NCBI RefSeq assembly: GCF_022846655.1
Contig: NZ_AP025667.1
Coordinates: 5,679,001-5,743,000 of the forward strand
Direction: 5' to 3'
DNA: 64,000 bases
DNA from: Streptomyces seoulensis
GTDB lineage: Bacteria > Actinomycetota > Actinomycetes > Streptomycetales > Streptomycetaceae
This document shows, piece after piece, positions 36,337 through 48,963 of the stretch (position 1 is the stretch's first letter; every line of letters starts with the position of its first letter). The position numbers and the translations under genes were made by a program. The notes below the pieces were generated by a model that saw nothing but the letters and a program-made list of their open reading frames with translations, was not told where the DNA came from and did no database searches.

Positions 36337-36915
36337 GTGGAGCAACACAGAACGCGACCTCCGAAAGACGGGCCGCCACGCGGCACACCCACGCCCGCGC
36401 ACCTTCCGCCCCAGGCCCGCCGGGGCCTGGACGCCGTGCGCGGCGTCGCCGAGGCGCCCGTGGCGGCCCGCCGCGGCCCCGCCCCCGCCGCGCGGCCCCT
36501 CGCCGAGCCGCGCCCCGCGCCGACCGGGAGGCGCTTCCCGAACCCCCGGCTCACCGGGCTCGGCGGCGGCCTGTTCTGCGTGGCCTCGATGCTGCTGCTC
36601 GGCGGCCTGGACGCCCTGCTGTTCGGCTCGTCGCTCATCACCTACGGCGTGCTGTTCCTGCCCGTCTGTGTGCTCACCGCGCTCTGGGTACGGGCCGGTG
36701 ACGTACTCACCGCCCCCGTGTCCCTGCCGATCGCCTTCGTCGCCGGGCTCTTCCCCGTCGCCGACGGCGGCGCGGGCTTCCTCGGCTCCCTGATGGGCGT
36801 CTTCACCGGCCTCGCCACCCAGGCGGGCTGGCTCTACGGCGGCACGCTGGTCGCCGGGGTGATGGTCCTCGTACGCCGGGTGCGCTGGGTCCGGAGCAGA
36901 CGGCGCCGTCCTTAG
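36337..36915 (+). CDS. DUF6542-like integral membrane protein
   Basis: 192 residues from GTG. A Pro/Arg-rich cytoplasmic N terminus of about 70 residues is followed by four hydrophobic segments (LFCVASMLLLGGLDALLF, YGVLFLPVCVLTALWV, LPIAFVAGLFPV, GGTLVAGVMVLVRRV) and a basic tail. It is divergent from ychF. Similar proteins next to ychF or ispH are, as I recall, common in Streptomyces. No function is known. Confidence 0.75.
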   Translation: MEQHRTRPPKDGPPRGTPTPAHLPPQARRGLDAVRGVAEAPVAARRGPAPAARPLAEPRPAPTGRRFPNPRLTGLGGGLFCVASMLLLGGLDALLFGSSLITYGVLFLPVCVLTALWVRAGDVLTAPVSLPIAFVAGLFPVADGGAGFLGSLMGVFTGLATQAGWLYGGTLVAGVMVLVRRVRWVRSRRRRP

Positions 36916-36943
36916 CGCCACGCAGGCCGGGGAGGGACCGGCC

Positions 36944-37471
36944 CTACAACTGGTCCCCCCTGCTGGGGCTCTTTGGAGGGTGCATTCCGCCGCCGTCCTT
37001 GACGTCCACCGCGCAGGTGCGTCGGTCGTAGGACTGGTCGTTGGGGATGAACAGCACTCCGGCGACCCGCTCGGGATGCTCGACGGCGAGCCAGGCATCG
37101 CCGGTGCGGGGATCGGCGGCCGGCCCGAACGCCTGGGACGACTCGACCGTGCCGCACCCCAACGCCACCCGCTCCCTGTCGACCGCGCAGGCGTCCACCG
37201 CGGAGTCGGCATGATCGCCGGCGCCGTCGAAGCGGAAGCGGAAGTGGACCTGGTCACCTTCGGCGGGCACCTGCGGGTGGGGCTCGAGGCGCCAGTCGAC
37301 GACCACGGCGGTGACACCGAGCGGCCGCCCGTCGGTGTCCACGACCCGCACCCTGGCACCGGGCGTGCCGCGCTCCGCCGTCGTGTCGGTGCAGCCCCAG
37401 GAGGAGCAGCCGGACAGGGCGAGCGCCACCAGAGCCAGCGGGGCGACGGCGAACACGCGGGCGGGTAACAC
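36944..37471 (-). CDS. Putative lipoprotein
   Basis: 175 residues with a signal peptide and lipobox ALSGC (Cys 22). The mature part has several cysteines (SSWGC, DACAVD, LGCGTV, RTCAVD) and a beta-rich look (ARVRVVDTDGRPLGVTAVVV). It ends in a Pro/Ser/Arg-rich tail. No family was recognised. It is probably anchored to the outer face of the membrane. Confidence 0.7.
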   Translation of the reverse strand: MLPARVFAVAPLALVALALSGCSSWGCTDTTAERGTPGARVRVVDTDGRPLGVTAVVVDWRLEPHPQVPAEGDQVHFRFRFDGAGDHADSAVDACAVDRERVALGCGTVESSQAFGPAADPRTGDAWLAVEHPERVAGVLFIPNDQSYDRRTCAVDVKDGGGMHPPKSPSRGDQL

Positions 37472-37544
37472 TGGGACGACCTCCTGATCGGAGCCACGGA
37501 CGGGGCAGCCTATCCCCGCGCGTCCGGCGGCTGCCCCGGCCCCG

Positions 37545-38300
37545 CTACTCCGCGGAAGCCCGCTGCTCCGCCCGCATCGCCGCGCCCACGATCCCCGCGT
37601 TGTTCTGGAGCTGGGCCGGGACGATCTCGGACTTGATGCCCTTGATGTGCGGGAGGAACTTCTCGGCCTTGCGGCTCACCCCGCCGCCGATGATGAACAG
37701 CTCGGGCGAGAACAGCATCTCCAGGTGCGCCAGGTACTTCTGGACGCGCCGGGCCCAGTGCTCCCAGGTCAGGTCGCCGTCCTCCTTGGCCTTGCTCGAC
37801 GCCTTCTTCTCCGCGTCGTGGCCGTTCAGCTCGAGGTGGCCCAGCTCGGTGTTGGCGACCAGCACGCCGTCGGTGAAGACCGCGCTGCCGATGCCGGTGC
37901 CGAAGGTGAGCACGATGACCGTGCCCCGCCGCCCGCGCCCGGCACCGAACTGCATCTCGGCGATGCCGGCCGCGTCCGCGTCGTTGACCAGTGTCACCGG
38001 CAGCCCGCCCAGCCGTTCGCTGAACAGCGCGCGGGCGTCCGTGCCGACCCAGCTCTTGTCGACGTTCGCCGCGGTGAGGATCGTGGCGCCGTCCTGGACC
38101 ACTCCGGGGAAGGTCAGCCCGACCGGGCCGGTCCAGCCGAAGTGGTCGATCACTTCCTTCACACCGTCGGCGACGCCCTCGGGCGTCGCCGGGTGCGGGG
38201 TGAGCACCTTGCAGCGCTCCTGGGCGAGATCGCCCTTGTCCAGGTCCACCGGGGCACCCTTGATCCCGGATCCGCCGATGTCCACGCCGAAGATCTGCAT
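37545..38300 (-). CDS. ppgK: Polyphosphate glucokinase
   Basis: ROK-type sugar kinase of 251 residues that phosphorylates glucose using polyphosphate or ATP. The N-terminal phosphate loop is [14 protein letters not shown], the catalytic and sugar-binding region [14 protein letters not shown], and a second phosphate motif [21 protein letters not shown] supplies another sugar-contacting segment. Length and motifs match PpgK of other actinomycetes. It lies just downstream of ispH, in the same direction. Confidence 0.92.
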   Translation of the reverse strand: MQIFGVDIGGSGIKGAPVDLDKGDLAQERCKVLTPHPATPEGVADGVKEVIDHFGWTGPVGLTFPGVVQDGATILTAANVDKSWVGTDARALFSERLGGLPVTLVNDADAAGIAEMQFGAGRGRRGTVIVLTFGTGIGSAVFTDGVLVANTELGHLELNGHDAEKKASSKAKEDGDLTWEHWARRVQKYLAHLEMLFSPELFIIGGGVSRKAEKFLPHIKGIKSEIVPAQLQNNAGIVGAAMRAEQRASAE

Positions 38301-38329
38301 GGCCCCACGTTACGACGTACGACTGAGGG

Positions 38330-39346
38330 TCACGCCTCGGGCGTACCGGTTCCGCCACGCTGGGCCGCCAGGGCCGCCGCCTCCTCGCGCAGGTCGCGGC
38401 GGAGCTCCTTGGGCAGGGAGAAGGTGATGGACTCCTCGGCCGCCTTGACCAGCTCCACGTCGCCGTAGCCGCGCTGGGTCAGCCACTCGAGGACCTCCTC
38501 GACCAGGACCTCGGGCACGGAGGCACCGGAGGTGACACCGACCGTGGTGACGCCTTCCAGCCAGGTCTCGTCGATCTCGCTCGCGTAGTCCACCAGGTAC
38601 GCCTCACGGGCACCGGCGAGCTTGGCGACTTCGACGAGGCGCACGGAGTTGGAGGAGTTGCGCGAGCCGACCACGATGACCAGCTCGGCCTCGGCGCCCA
38701 TCTGCTTGACCGCGAGCTGGCGGTTCTGGGTGGCGTAGCAGATGTCGTCGCTGGGCGGGGAGACCAGGCCGGGGAACTTCGCCTTGAGGGCGTCCACGGT
38801 CTCCATGGTCTCGTCCACGGACAGGGTGGTCTGGGAGAGCCAGACGACCTTGGAGGGGTCGCGGATCTCGACCTTGGCGACGTCCTCGGGGCCGTCGACG
38901 AGCTGGATGTGCTCGGGGGCCTCGCCGGAGGTGCCGATGACCTCCTCGTGGCCCTCGTGACCGATCAGGAGGATGTCGTAGTCGTCGTTGGCGTAGCGGA
39001 CGGCTTCCTTGTGGACCTTGGTGACCAGGGGGCAGGTGGCGTCGATGGTGGCGAGCTGTCCGCGCTTCGCCTCCTCGTGCACGGTCGGGGCGACGCCGTG
39101 CGCGGAGAACATCACGATGTGCCCCGGCGGCACCTCCTCCGTCTGCTCGACGAAGATCGCGCCCTTCTTCTCCAGGGTCTGCACGACGTACTTGTTGTGG
39201 ACGATCTCGTGCCGGACGTAGATCGGGGCCCCGTACTGCTCGAGGGCCTTCTCGACGGCGATCACGGCGCGGTCCACACCGGCGCAGTAGCCACGGGGGG
39301 CGGCGAGCAGGACACGGCGGCCAGGCGAAGCGGTCATGCGATCCAT
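38330..39346 (-). CDS. ispH: 4-hydroxy-3-methylbut-2-enyl diphosphate reductase
   Basis: Last enzyme of the MEP isoprenoid pathway, an iron-sulfur protein of 338 residues making IPP and DMAPP. The three cluster cysteines are visible in [23 protein letters not shown] and [11 protein letters not shown]. The catalytic glutamate lies in the [15 protein letters not shown] neighbourhood. M4 (39337) is a possible alternative start. It is divergent from xseA with 89 bases between. Confidence 0.96.
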   Translation of the reverse strand: MDRMTASPGRRVLLAAPRGYCAGVDRAVIAVEKALEQYGAPIYVRHEIVHNKYVVQTLEKKGAIFVEQTEEVPPGHIVMFSAHGVAPTVHEEAKRGQLATIDATCPLVTKVHKEAVRYANDDYDILLIGHEGHEEVIGTSGEAPEHIQLVDGPEDVAKVEIRDPSKVVWLSQTTLSVDETMETVDALKAKFPGLVSPPSDDICYATQNRQLAVKQMGAEAELVIVVGSRNSSNSVRLVEVAKLAGAREAYLVDYASEIDETWLEGVTTVGVTSGASVPEVLVEEVLEWLTQRGYGDVELVKAAEESITFSLPKELRRDLREEAAALAAQRGGTGTPEA

Positions 39347-39435
39347 CGTAAGGCCGGGCGGGCAACCTCGTAGATCCCCCCGGGGGGTGCTCCCGGCGCA
39401 CCCCCTTTGTCGGCGGCGGCCGTTACGCTCGCGGC

Positions 39436-40656
39436 ATGGCTGTGAACACGTCGCCCGAGGCCCCGCTCCCGGTCGGAGAGGTCTCCCGGCTGATCGGACG
39501 CTGGATCGACCGGCTGGGCGCGGTGTGGGTCGAGGGACAGATCACCCAGTTGTCGCGCCGGCCGGGTGCCGGGGTGGTCTTCCTGACGCTGCGCGACCCC
39601 TCGCACGACATCTCGGTGAGCGTGACCTGCTACCGGCAGGTGTTCGACACCGTCGCGGACGTGGTCGGCGAGGGCGCCCGGGTCGTGGTGCTGGCCAAGC
39701 CGGAGTGGTACGCGCCGCGCGGGCAGCTCTCGCTGCGGGCGGCGGAGATACGGCCGGTGGGCGTGGGCGAGCTGCTGGCCCGCCTGGAGCAGCTCAAGAA
39801 GTCGCTCGCGGCGGAGGGGCTGTTCGCCGCCGACCGCAAGAAGCCGCTGCCGTTCCTGCCGCAGCTCATCGGGCTGGTGTGCGGCCGGGCGTCGGCGGCC
39901 GAGCGCGACGTGCTGGAGAACGCCCGGCACCGCTGGCCCGCCGTCCGTTTCGAGGTGCGCAACGTGCCGGTGCAGGGGGTGCACGCGGTGCCGCAGGTGG
40001 TCCAGGCGGTCAAGGAGCTGGACGCGCGGGACGACGTGGACGTGATCGTGGTGGCCCGCGGCGGCGGCAGCGTGGAGGACCTCCTGCCGTTCTCCGACGA
40101 GGAGCTGGTACGGACGGTGGCCGCGTGCCGTACGCCGGTGGTCTCGGCGATCGGGCACGAGCCGGACACCCCGCTGCTGGACCTGGTGGCCGACCTGCGG
40201 GCCTCCACCCCGACCGACGCGGCCAAGAAGGTCGTACCGGACGTGGGTGAGGAGCTGGCGCGGGTACAGATGCTGCGCGACCGCGGCCGGCGCTGCGCGA
40301 GCGCGCTGCTGGAGCGGGAGGAGCGGGGGCTCGCGCACGCCCTGGCCCGGCCCGTGATGGAGCGCCCGCACCGGATGCTGGACGAGCGGGCCGAGCAGGT
40401 GGACGCGCTGCTGGGCCGCGCCCGGCGCACACTGGGGCATCTGCTGGACCGGGCGGAGTCGGAGCTGACCCACACGCACGCGCGCGTGGTCGCCCTCTCC
40501 CCCGCGGCCACCCTCCGGCGGGGCTACGCGGTGCTCCAGAAGGAGGACGGCCACGTGGTCCGCGACCCGGCCGAGGTGACGGAGGGCGAGCCGCTGCGGG
40601 CACGGGTGGCGGCGGGCGAGTTCGCGGTCCGGGTGGATGTCGGCGGCGATGAATAG
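39436..40656 (+). CDS. xseA: Exodeoxyribonuclease VII large subunit
   Basis: 406 residues. The N-terminal OB-fold ([16 protein letters not shown], then [10 protein letters not shown]) is followed by the catalytic domain with [34 protein letters not shown] and [17 protein letters not shown] coiled-coil helical tail follows. With XseB it degrades single-stranded DNA. The small subunit gene begins nine bases after its stop. Confidence 0.96.
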   Translation: MAVNTSPEAPLPVGEVSRLIGRWIDRLGAVWVEGQITQLSRRPGAGVVFLTLRDPSHDISVSVTCYRQVFDTVADVVGEGARVVVLAKPEWYAPRGQLSLRAAEIRPVGVGELLARLEQLKKSLAAEGLFAADRKKPLPFLPQLIGLVCGRASAAERDVLENARHRWPAVRFEVRNVPVQGVHAVPQVVQAVKELDARDDVDVIVVARGGGSVEDLLPFSDEELVRTVAACRTPVVSAIGHEPDTPLLDLVADLRASTPTDAAKKVVPDVGEELARVQMLRDRGRRCASALLEREERGLAHALARPVMERPHRMLDERAEQVDALLGRARRTLGHLLDRAESELTHTHARVVALSPAATLRRGYAVLQKEDGHVVRDPAEVTEGEPLRARVAAGEFAVRVDVGGDE

Positions 40657-40665
40657 GGTGGGCGG

Positions 40666-40890
40666 ATGAGCAGCAAGGTGGACGAGGCGCTGTCGTACGA
40701 GCAGGCGCGGGACGAGTTGATCGAGGTCGTGCGGCGGCTGGAGGCGGGCGGTACGACGCTGGAGGAGTCCCTCGCGCTGTGGGAGCGCGGCGAGGAGCTG
40801 GCCAAGGTGTGCCGTCGCTGGCTGGAGGGGGCGCGGGAGCGGCTGGACGCGGCGCTCGCCGAGGAGGCGGAGGAAGACGGGGACGAGTAG
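40666..40890 (+). CDS. xseB: Exodeoxyribonuclease VII small subunit
   Basis: 74 residues, all-helical, with [20 protein letters not shown] and [22 protein letters not shown], the XseB signature. The acidic C terminus (EEAEEDGDE) is common in actinomycetes. Co-transcribed with xseA. Confidence 0.95.
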   Translation: MSSKVDEALSYEQARDELIEVVRRLEAGGTTLEESLALWERGEELAKVCRRWLEGARERLDAALAEEAEEDGDE

Positions 40891-40993
40891 CGCCCCGCGC
40901 GCCTTTGTTAAAACTTGAACTTCCCTGGCGTAGGGTCGGGTCCGTCAGCCGGTCCCGCGCCGCGGACCGTACGCGCACCCCAGGAAGTCACGC

Positions 40994-41584
40994 ATGTCTC
41001 TCGTTCTCGACCCGGCCGCCCAGGACCTGCTGTTCCGCGAGGCCCACACCGCCAACTCCTTCACCGACGAGCCGGTGACCGACGAGCAGGTCCGCGCGAT
41101 CTACGACCTGGTGAAGTACGGCCCCACCGCCTTCAACCAGACCCCGCTGCGCATCACCCTGGTCCGCTCCCCCGAGGCCCGCGAGCGCCTGCTCGGGCAC
41201 ATGGCGGAGGGCAACCGCGCCAAGACGGCCGCGGCCCCGCTGGTCGCGATCCTCTCGGCGGACAACGAGTTCCACGAGGAGCTGCCGGCCCTGTTCCCGG
41301 CGTTCCCGCAGGCCAAGGACGCCTTCTTCGCCGAGCGCCCGGTCCGTGAGCGCTCCGCCGCGCTGAACGCCGCGCTCCAGGCCGCCTACTTCGTCGTCGG
41401 CGTCCGCGCCGCCGGACTGGCCGCGGGCCCGATGACCGGCTTCGACCCCGAGGGTGTCCGCAAGGAGTTCCTGGACGACGACCACGCCCCGCTGATGATC
41501 GTCAACATCGGCCGCCCGGCCGCGGACGCCTCGTACCCGCGCAGCCCGCGCCTGGCGTACGACGACGTGATCACGACCGTCTGA
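40994..41584 (+). CDS. Nitroreductase-family reductase (malonic semialdehyde reductase-like)
   Basis: FMN-dependent oxidoreductase fold, 196 residues. Features include FREAHTANSFTDEPVTDEQV, the FMN-binding KYGPTAFNQTPLRI and GLAAGPMTGFDPEGV. It is closest to the RutE/HadB group, which reduces malonic semialdehyde, but no other rut genes are present so the substrate is uncertain. It ends before a strong two-way terminator. Confidence 0.87.
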   Translation: MSLVLDPAAQDLLFREAHTANSFTDEPVTDEQVRAIYDLVKYGPTAFNQTPLRITLVRSPEARERLLGHMAEGNRAKTAAAPLVAILSADNEFHEELPALFPAFPQAKDAFFAERPVRERSAALNAALQAAYFVVGVRAAGLAAGPMTGFDPEGVRKEFLDDDHAPLMIVNIGRPAADASYPRSPRLAYDDVITTV

Positions 41585-41613
41585 GCCGGCTCTTTCAGCA
41601 GGTCACCGCACGC

Positions 41614-41650
41614 GCGAAGGCCCCCGGAATGCGATTCCGGGGGCCTTCGC
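41614..41650. terminator. Bidirectional terminator between reductase and DUF4245 genes
   Basis: A perfect 17-bp stem (41614-41630 with 41634-41650) with a three-base loop lies between two convergent stops. Confidence 0.85.
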
Positions 41651-41669
41651 GCATCGTGAGAGGGGGCCG

Positions 41670-42194
41670 CTACGCCATCTTGAGCGCCGTCGCCATGGTG
41701 GTCAGGCGGTCGAAGGACGCGGTGCCCGACACCACCGTGGTGGAGCCGGGGGTGCCCTCCAGCACGAGGGCGTCGTAGCGGCCGCCGGTGTAGCGGGTCC
41801 AGGTTCGGCCGTCGATCTTCTCGGTCTTCCCGGTCGCCGAGGAACCCTGGGTGGCCTGCTCGATGAAGTCGGAGCGCTTCTGGGCGGACTGCTCGACCTG
41901 CACGTACTCGCCCTCGGGGTCCTGGAAGCCGAGGTGCCAGCGGTCGGACTCCTCGCCACGGAAGCGGACGGAGGTCGCCTTCCAGGTGTCCGGCAGCCCC
42001 TCGGGGGCCGCCACCGGGTAGCTCACGGCCCTGCGTGCCGTGGTCGTCTCGACCGTGTAGTCGACCCGGGGGAGGTCGGGCGCATGGTCGTCGTGCGGGA
42101 CGAAGACGTAGACGACCGCCGCCGCGATACCGATGAGGGCCAGGGAGAGGATCATGTCCCGGACCGTCTTCTGCTTGCCGTTCGAACCTGCCAC
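41670..42194 (-). CDS. DUF4245-family membrane-anchored protein
   Basis: 174 residues: a short basic N terminus, one membrane segment ([19 protein letters not shown]) and an extracytoplasmic domain with [18 protein letters not shown] and [14 protein letters not shown], typical of DUF4245. It is divergent from glpX, the usual arrangement in actinomycetes. Function unknown. Confidence 0.88.
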   Translation of the reverse strand: MAGSNGKQKTVRDMILSLALIGIAAAVVYVFVPHDDHAPDLPRVDYTVETTTARRAVSYPVAAPEGLPDTWKATSVRFRGEESDRWHLGFQDPEGEYVQVEQSAQKRSDFIEQATQGSSATGKTEKIDGRTWTRYTGGRYDALVLEGTPGSTTVVSGTASFDRLTTMATALKMA

Positions 42195-42319
42195 GCCCCC
42201 TATGGTCGCAGGTGCCCTCCGCGCTCATCCGTGGGGCCCCCTGCTCATTTTTTCAGTCCGGGGATAGAGTCACCCCACACCCTCATCCGGCCGTCGTCGT
42301 ATCAGAAAGGTGCGCTCCG

Positions 42320-43354
42320 ATGACCGAGCATCATCTTCTTCCGTCCGAACTCGATGTTCCCTCCGAGGCTCCCGACCGGAACCTCGCCCTGGAACTGGTC
42401 CGAGTCACCGAAGCCGCGGCCATGGCCGCGGGCCGCTGGGTAGGCCGCGGCGACAAGAACGGCGCCGACGGTGCCGCCGTGCGCGCCATGCGGACCCTCG
42501 TCTCGACCGTGTCCATGAACGGCGTCGTCGTCATCGGCGAGGGCGAGAAGGACGAAGCGCCGATGCTCTTCAACGGAGAGCGGGTCGGCGACGGCACCGG
42601 ACCCGAGGTCGACATCGCGGTCGACCCGATCGACGGCACCACGCTGACGGCCAAGGGCATGCCGAACGCGATCGCCGTGCTGGCCGCCGCCGAGCGCGGC
42701 GCCATGTTCGACCCGTCCGCCGTGTTCTACATGGACAAGCTGGTCACCGGGCCCGAGGCGGCCGACTTCGTCGACATCGACGCCCCCGTGTCGGTCAACA
42801 TCCGCCGGGTCGCCAAGGCCAAGCGGCGCACGCCCGAGGACGTCACCGTCGTCATCCTGGACCGGCCCCGGCACGAGGGGGTCATCAAGGAGATCCGGGA
42901 CACCGGCGCGCGGATCAAGCTGATCTCGGACGGAGACGTGGCGGGCTCCATCCTGGCGCTGCGGGAGGGCACCGGTATCGACCTGCTGCTCGGCGTCGGC
43001 GGCACCCCCGAGGGGATCATCTCGGCCTGCGCGGTGAAGTGCCTGGGCGGGACGATCCAGGGGAAGCTGTGGCCCAAGGACGACGAGGAGCGGGAGCGCG
43101 CGATCGCCGCCGGGCACGACCTGGACCGGGTGCTGACCACGGACGATCTGGTGAGCGGGGAGAACGTGTTCTTCGTGGCCACCGGGATCACCGACGGCGA
43201 GCTGATGCGGGGAGTGCGGTACCGGTCCGAGACCGCGACGACCGATTCCATCGTGATGCGGTCCAAGTCGGGCACCGTGCGGAAGATCGACTCCGAGCAC
43301 CGGCTGAGCAAGCTGCGGGCCTACAGCGCGGTCGACTTCGACCGGGCGAAGTAG
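42320..43354 (+). CDS. glpX: Class II fructose-1,6-bisphosphatase
   Basis: Gluconeogenic phosphatase of 344 residues. The ATG at 42320 follows GAAAGG and matches the family start ([13 protein letters not shown]). Metal-binding motifs are [14 protein letters not shown] and [13 protein letters not shown]. Later blocks include [10 protein letters not shown] and [14 protein letters not shown], characteristic of GlpX rather than class I enzymes. Confidence 0.96.
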   Translation: MTEHHLLPSELDVPSEAPDRNLALELVRVTEAAAMAAGRWVGRGDKNGADGAAVRAMRTLVSTVSMNGVVVIGEGEKDEAPMLFNGERVGDGTGPEVDIAVDPIDGTTLTAKGMPNAIAVLAAAERGAMFDPSAVFYMDKLVTGPEAADFVDIDAPVSVNIRRVAKAKRRTPEDVTVVILDRPRHEGVIKEIRDTGARIKLISDGDVAGSILALREGTGIDLLLGVGGTPEGIISACAVKCLGGTIQGKLWPKDDEERERAIAAGHDLDRVLTTDDLVSGENVFFVATGITDGELMRGVRYRSETATTDSIVMRSKSGTVRKIDSEHRLSKLRAYSAVDFDRAK

Positions 43355-43438
43355 CGCCTGAGGGGGCGGGGGGTTCCTGCGGTTGCCGGTCCGCCGAGAC
43401 CGGTCGCGTGGTTCCCCGCGCCCCTGAGAACTTCCGGC
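43355..43438. repeat. REP-like GC-rich intergenic sequence
   Basis: Between the glpX and wblI stops, a G-run GAGGGGGCGGGGGGTTCC (43360-43377) faces GTTCCCCGCGCCCC near 43411-43424, forming an imperfect long stem. The GGTTCCCCGCGCCCCTGA wording is, from memory, a frequent intergenic repeat in streptomycetes and may serve as a two-way terminator. Confidence 0.45.
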
Positions 43439-43804
43439 TCAGCCCGCTATGCGGGCCGCCGTCGTCTTCTGCAGCTCCACCTCGCGCCTGCGCCTGCGGG
43501 CCAGGACCACCCGGCGCTCGGCCGCGGTCAGGCCGCCCCAGACGCCGTAGGGCTCGGGCTGGAGCAGGGCGTGTTCACGGCACTCGATCATCACCGGACA
43601 GCGGGCGCACACCCGCTTCGCCGCCTCCTCGCGGGACAGGCGGGCGGCGGTCGGCTCCTTCGACGGGGCGAAGAACAGACCGGCCTCGTCGCGGCGGCAC
43701 ACCGCCTCGGTGTGCCAGGGCGCGTCCTGATCCCTGTCTCGCGCCGGCCCCCGCTGGGCCGGAACGGCGGCTACCTGCAGGGACGAATGCGGCGGTTGCA
43801 GCAC
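43439..43804 (-). CDS. wblI: WhiB-like iron-sulfur regulator
   Basis: 121 residues from GTG. Four cysteines, at positions 36, 66, 69 and 75 (C-x29-C-x2-C-x5-C), bind a 4Fe-4S cluster. GVWGG near residue 88 and the basic RRRRREVEL tail follow, as in Wbl proteins that act with sigma factors on DNA. The symbol wblI rests on position next to glpX as I recall from S. coelicolor (SCO5046). The family itself is certain. Confidence 0.9.
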   Translation of the reverse strand: MLQPPHSSLQVAAVPAQRGPARDRDQDAPWHTEAVCRRDEAGLFFAPSKEPTAARLSREEAAKRVCARCPVMIECREHALLQPEPYGVWGGLTAAERRVVLARRRRREVELQKTTAARIAG

Positions 43805-43941
43805 GGTCTACTCCTGACGACGGATTCGCTAGCGAGAGACGATGCAGCAAGCCCTACCCGTTGTACGCGCGCCTATGCACTGCGTTCCCAACCACCGGCG
43901 CGCGACGGCTTGTTCGCACCCTTCACACGAGCGTCCGCCGG

Positions 43942-43963
43942 GGTTCCGCCTCCGCGCGGAACC
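43942..43963 (-). terminator. Hairpin terminator of DUF1707 gene
   Basis: GGTTCCGC (43942-43949) pairs perfectly with GCGGAACC (43956-43963) around a six-base loop, 18 bases past the minus-strand stop. Confidence 0.6.
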
Positions 43964-43981
43964 GGGACGAATTCACGACCG

Positions 43982-44683
43982 TCAACGGTCCAGGTGTTTG
44001 CGCAGCTTCCGGTCGACCCGATCCTGGACCCGGTCGAGGATGTCCGCCACGATCCGGCCTCGCTTGGGCCGCGCCTCCACGTTCCCGAGCACCGACCAGC
44101 CGTCGACGTAGATCACGGGGGCGTCGGACTGGACCGAGTCCAGCGTGCTGACCTCGAAGTTGCCCAGCACGCTGCCGCCCGTGCCGCGCAGCGACACGTT
44201 CTCCGGGACCCGGATCTGGACGTCCCCGAAGACCGAGACCGCCTTGATCACCACCTGTTGGTACTCGAAGAGCGCCTCGCTGAGGTCTATCTCGACGCTG
44301 CCGAAGACCGCGAACGCGTGCAGCCGGCGGCCCGCACGCCAGCGGCCCCGGCGCACGGCGCTGCTGAAGACGGCGACCACACTGGTGTCGGCCTCGGCCG
44401 GGAGCGCGCCGGGCAGCGGACGGTTCGGCACGGAGCTGTACGCGGGCGCTGCGGGGCGGTCGTGGGCGGCCGGGAGGTCACGTATGAAGACGTCCAGCTC
44501 GCCGACGGTCTTGGTGTGCAGCACCCCCTCCACCCGCTCGGCGTGCTCCTCGGCGGTCAGCCGGCCCTCGGCCAGGGCCTCGCGGAGGATGTCGGCGACG
44601 CGGTCGCGGTCCGCGTCGGAGGCGCGCAGGTCGGCCGGGCGCGGGGCGGTGTCCGCGGGCTGGGCGTGCTTGTGAAGGTCCAC
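43982..44683 (-). CDS. DUF1707 / LiaF-like cell-wall-active regulatory protein
   Basis: 233 residues. The N-terminal DUF1707 unit reads [20 protein letters not shown] then [20 protein letters not shown]. The C-terminal half has the beta-rich repeat style of the LiaF/DUF2154 group ([29 protein letters not shown]). No membrane helix is evident. Related proteins sense or modulate envelope stress. The partner is unknown. Confidence 0.85.
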   Translation of the reverse strand: MDLHKHAQPADTAPRPADLRASDADRDRVADILREALAEGRLTAEEHAERVEGVLHTKTVGELDVFIRDLPAAHDRPAAPAYSSVPNRPLPGALPAEADTSVVAVFSSAVRRGRWRAGRRLHAFAVFGSVEIDLSEALFEYQQVVIKAVSVFGDVQIRVPENVSLRGTGGSVLGNFEVSTLDSVQSDAPVIYVDGWSVLGNVEARPKRGRIVADILDRVQDRVDRKLRKHLDR

Positions 44684-44872
44684 GACAGCAGAGTACCGAA
44701 ACGCGATAGATCGCGACTAGGGGCTGTGGACAACTGCCCCGACAACGTTGCCCGGCGCCGGCTCCCGCCAAGTGAGTCTTACCTCACCGGCGCGATGTCC
44801 GAGGGGGGTTCTACGCTGGACAGGCTCGCCAGCGTCGGCGGGCGCCGTCCGTCGAGTGAGGAATGGGCTGAG

Positions 44873-46543
<1,671 letters not shown>

Positions 46544-46590
46544 CCACTCCCGCCCTGGGGGCCGTTCCGGACGGCCCCTAGGGTGCGGGC

Positions 46591-47370
46591 ATGACTTCTC
46601 AGGCTTATCTCTCCGGGCTGTTCTCGCTGGACGGGCGGGTCGCCGTGGTGACCGGGGGCAGCTCCGGGATCGGGCGGGCCATCGCCGAGGCACTGGCGCG
46701 GGCCGGTGCCTCCGTGGTGGTCGTGGCGCGCGGCAAGGAGGCGCTGGAGGCCACCTGTGCCCAGCTCGGCGAACTCGGCTGCCGGGCGGGGTGGGTGAGC
46801 GCCGACCTGAGCACCCGTGAGGGGGTCCGGGCCGCCGGGGAAGAGGCGGCCGGGGTGTTCGGGGAGCCCGACATCCTCGTCAACTGCGCCGGGATCAATC
46901 TGCGGCCGCCCTTCAGCGAGTTGAGCGAGGAGGAGTGGGACCTCACCCTCGCCGTGAACCTCCATGCACCCCACCTGCTGAGCCGGCGGTTCGGGCCGGG
47001 GATGGCCGAGCGCGGGTTCGGGCGGATCATCCACATCTCCTCCCAGCAGGCGCACCGCGCGTTCGTCCGCTCGGGGGCCTACGGGGTGTCCAAGGGCGCG
47101 CTGGAGTCGCTCGCGCGCTCCCAGGCCGAGGAATGGTCGCCGTACGGCGTCACCTGCAACACGCTGGTGCCGGGCTTCGTGATGACGCCGCTCAACAGCC
47201 GGCTGTCGTCCGACCCGGAGAAGGTGGCGGCGCTGGCCGCGCGGACGATGGTGGGCCGTAACGGGCTCGCCGAGGACTTCGCGGGCGCGGCCGTCTTCCT
47301 GGCGAGCCGGTCCTCCGCCTACGTCACCGGCCAGTCCCTCTTCGTGGACGGCGGCTTCTCGGTCCACTGA
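46591..47370 (+). CDS. Short-chain dehydrogenase/reductase
   Basis: Classical SDR of 259 residues. Cofactor motif [15 protein letters not shown] near residue 20, structural VNCAGIN and catalytic YGVSK with the upstream Ser pair IHISSQQAH. It is closest in look to gluconate 5-dehydrogenase-type SDRs, but the substrate is unknown. It lies between the two fumarase genes in the same direction. Confidence 0.9.
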   Translation: MTSQAYLSGLFSLDGRVAVVTGGSSGIGRAIAEALARAGASVVVVARGKEALEATCAQLGELGCRAGWVSADLSTREGVRAAGEEAAGVFGEPDILVNCAGINLRPPFSELSEEEWDLTLAVNLHAPHLLSRRFGPGMAERGFGRIIHISSQQAHRAFVRSGAYGVSKGALESLARSQAEEWSPYGVTCNTLVPGFVMTPLNSRLSSDPEKVAALAARTMVGRNGLAEDFAGAAVFLASRSSAYVTGQSLFVDGGFSVH

Positions 47371-47480
47371 ACGGCGTCCACCGAACGGCGTCCGCCGAGC
47401 CCCGTCCGCCGAAGGCGCCCGCCGGACCCCGTCCGGCTCAGCCGAGGAACATCACGGCGCCCCCGTTCGCTGTACCGGGT

Positions 47481-48869
47481 ATGACCGACGAGTACCGCAC
47501 CGAGCACGACTCCATGGGCGAGGTCCGCGTCCCCGCCCACGCCAAGTGGCGCGCGCAGACCCAGCGCGCCGTCGAGAACTTCCCGGTCTCCGGCCAGCGC
47601 CTGGAGCGCGCGCACATCGAGGCGCTGGCCCGGATCAAGGGGGCGGCGGCGAAGGTGAACGCCGACCTGGGGGTGCTGGATCGGGACGTGGCCGACGCGA
47701 TCCAGGAGGCCGCCGAGGAGGTCGCGTCGGGCCGGTGGGACGAGCACTTCCCGGTGGACGTCTTCCAGACCGGCTCCGGCACCTCCTCCAACATGAACGC
47801 CAACGAGGTGATCGCCACCCTCGCCGGTGAGCGGCTGGGCCGGGACGTGCACCCCAACGACCAGGTCAACGCCTCCCAGTCGTCCAACGACGTCTTCCCC
47901 TCCTCCCTCCACGTGGCGGCCACCGCGGCCTTGGTCCACGACCTGATCCCGGCGCTGGAGCACCTGGCCGCCGCCCTCACCCGCAAGGCGGCGGAGTTCG
48001 CCGACGTGGTCAAGGCGGGGCGCACCCATCTGATGGACGCGACCCCCGTGACCCTGGGTCAGGAGTTCGGCGGCTACGCGGCACAGGTGACGTACGGCGT
48101 GGAACGGCTGCGTTCCTCGCTGCCCCGGCTGGCCGAACTCCCGCTCGGCGGAACGGCGGTGGGCACCGGCATCAACACCCCGCCCGGCTTCTCGGCGGCG
48201 GTGATCGAGGAGGTGGCGCGGGCGACCGGGCTGCCGTTCACCGAGGCCCGCGACCACTTCGAGGCCCAGGGGGCGCGCGACGCGGTCGTGGAGACCAGCG
48301 GGCAACTGCGGACCGTCGCGGTCGGCCTGACGAAGATCGCCAACGATCTGCGCTGGATGTCCTCCGGCCCGCGCACCGGTCTGGCCGAGATCCGGCTGCC
48401 CGACCTCCAGCCGGGCTCCTCGATCATGCCGGGCAAGGTCAATCCGGTCGTCCCGGAGGCGGTGCTGATGGTCGCGGCGCAGGTCGTCGGCAACGACGCC
48501 ACCATCGCCACCGCCGGGGCCGCCGGGAACTTCGAGCTGAACGTGATGCTCCCGGTCATGGCGAAGAACGTGCTGGAGTCGGTCCGGCTGCTGGCCAACG
48601 CCTCCCGCCTGCTGGCCGACCGCACGATCGACGGCATCACCGCCGACCGGGAACGCGCCCGCGAGTACGCCGAGTCCTCCCCCTCCGTGGTGACCCCGCT
48701 CAACCGCTACGTCGGCTACGAGGAGGCCGCGAGGATCGCCAAGAAGTCGCTCGCGGAACGCAAGACGATCCGCGAGGTGGTCCTGGAGGGCGGCTACGTG
48801 GAGCGCGGTGACCTCACCCTGGAGCAGTTGGACGAGGCGCTGGATGTCCTGCGGATGACGCGCCCGTGA
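47481..48869 (+). CDS. fumC: Fumarate hydratase, class II
   Basis: 462 residues, oxygen-stable fumarase. Signature [12 protein letters not shown], active-site blocks [26 protein letters not shown] and [17 protein letters not shown]. It starts 110 bases after the SDR gene. Together with the class I enzyme it gives the TCA cycle an iron-dependent and an iron-independent route. Confidence 0.96.
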   Translation: MTDEYRTEHDSMGEVRVPAHAKWRAQTQRAVENFPVSGQRLERAHIEALARIKGAAAKVNADLGVLDRDVADAIQEAAEEVASGRWDEHFPVDVFQTGSGTSSNMNANEVIATLAGERLGRDVHPNDQVNASQSSNDVFPSSLHVAATAALVHDLIPALEHLAAALTRKAAEFADVVKAGRTHLMDATPVTLGQEFGGYAAQVTYGVERLRSSLPRLAELPLGGTAVGTGINTPPGFSAAVIEEVARATGLPFTEARDHFEAQGARDAVVETSGQLRTVAVGLTKIANDLRWMSSGPRTGLAEIRLPDLQPGSSIMPGKVNPVVPEAVLMVAAQVVGNDATIATAGAAGNFELNVMLPVMAKNVLESVRLLANASRLLADRTIDGITADRERAREYAESSPSVVTPLNRYVGYEEAARIAKKSLAERKTIREVVLEGGYVERGDLTLEQLDEALDVLRMTRP

Positions 48870-48963
48870 CGGGCCGCGAACAGCTCCGTCGATTTCCCGC
48901 CACCTGTCCGGAAGGGTGACGCGCACCGCAGCAGCGGGTGCTTCCGGCACCTAATATCTGCCC

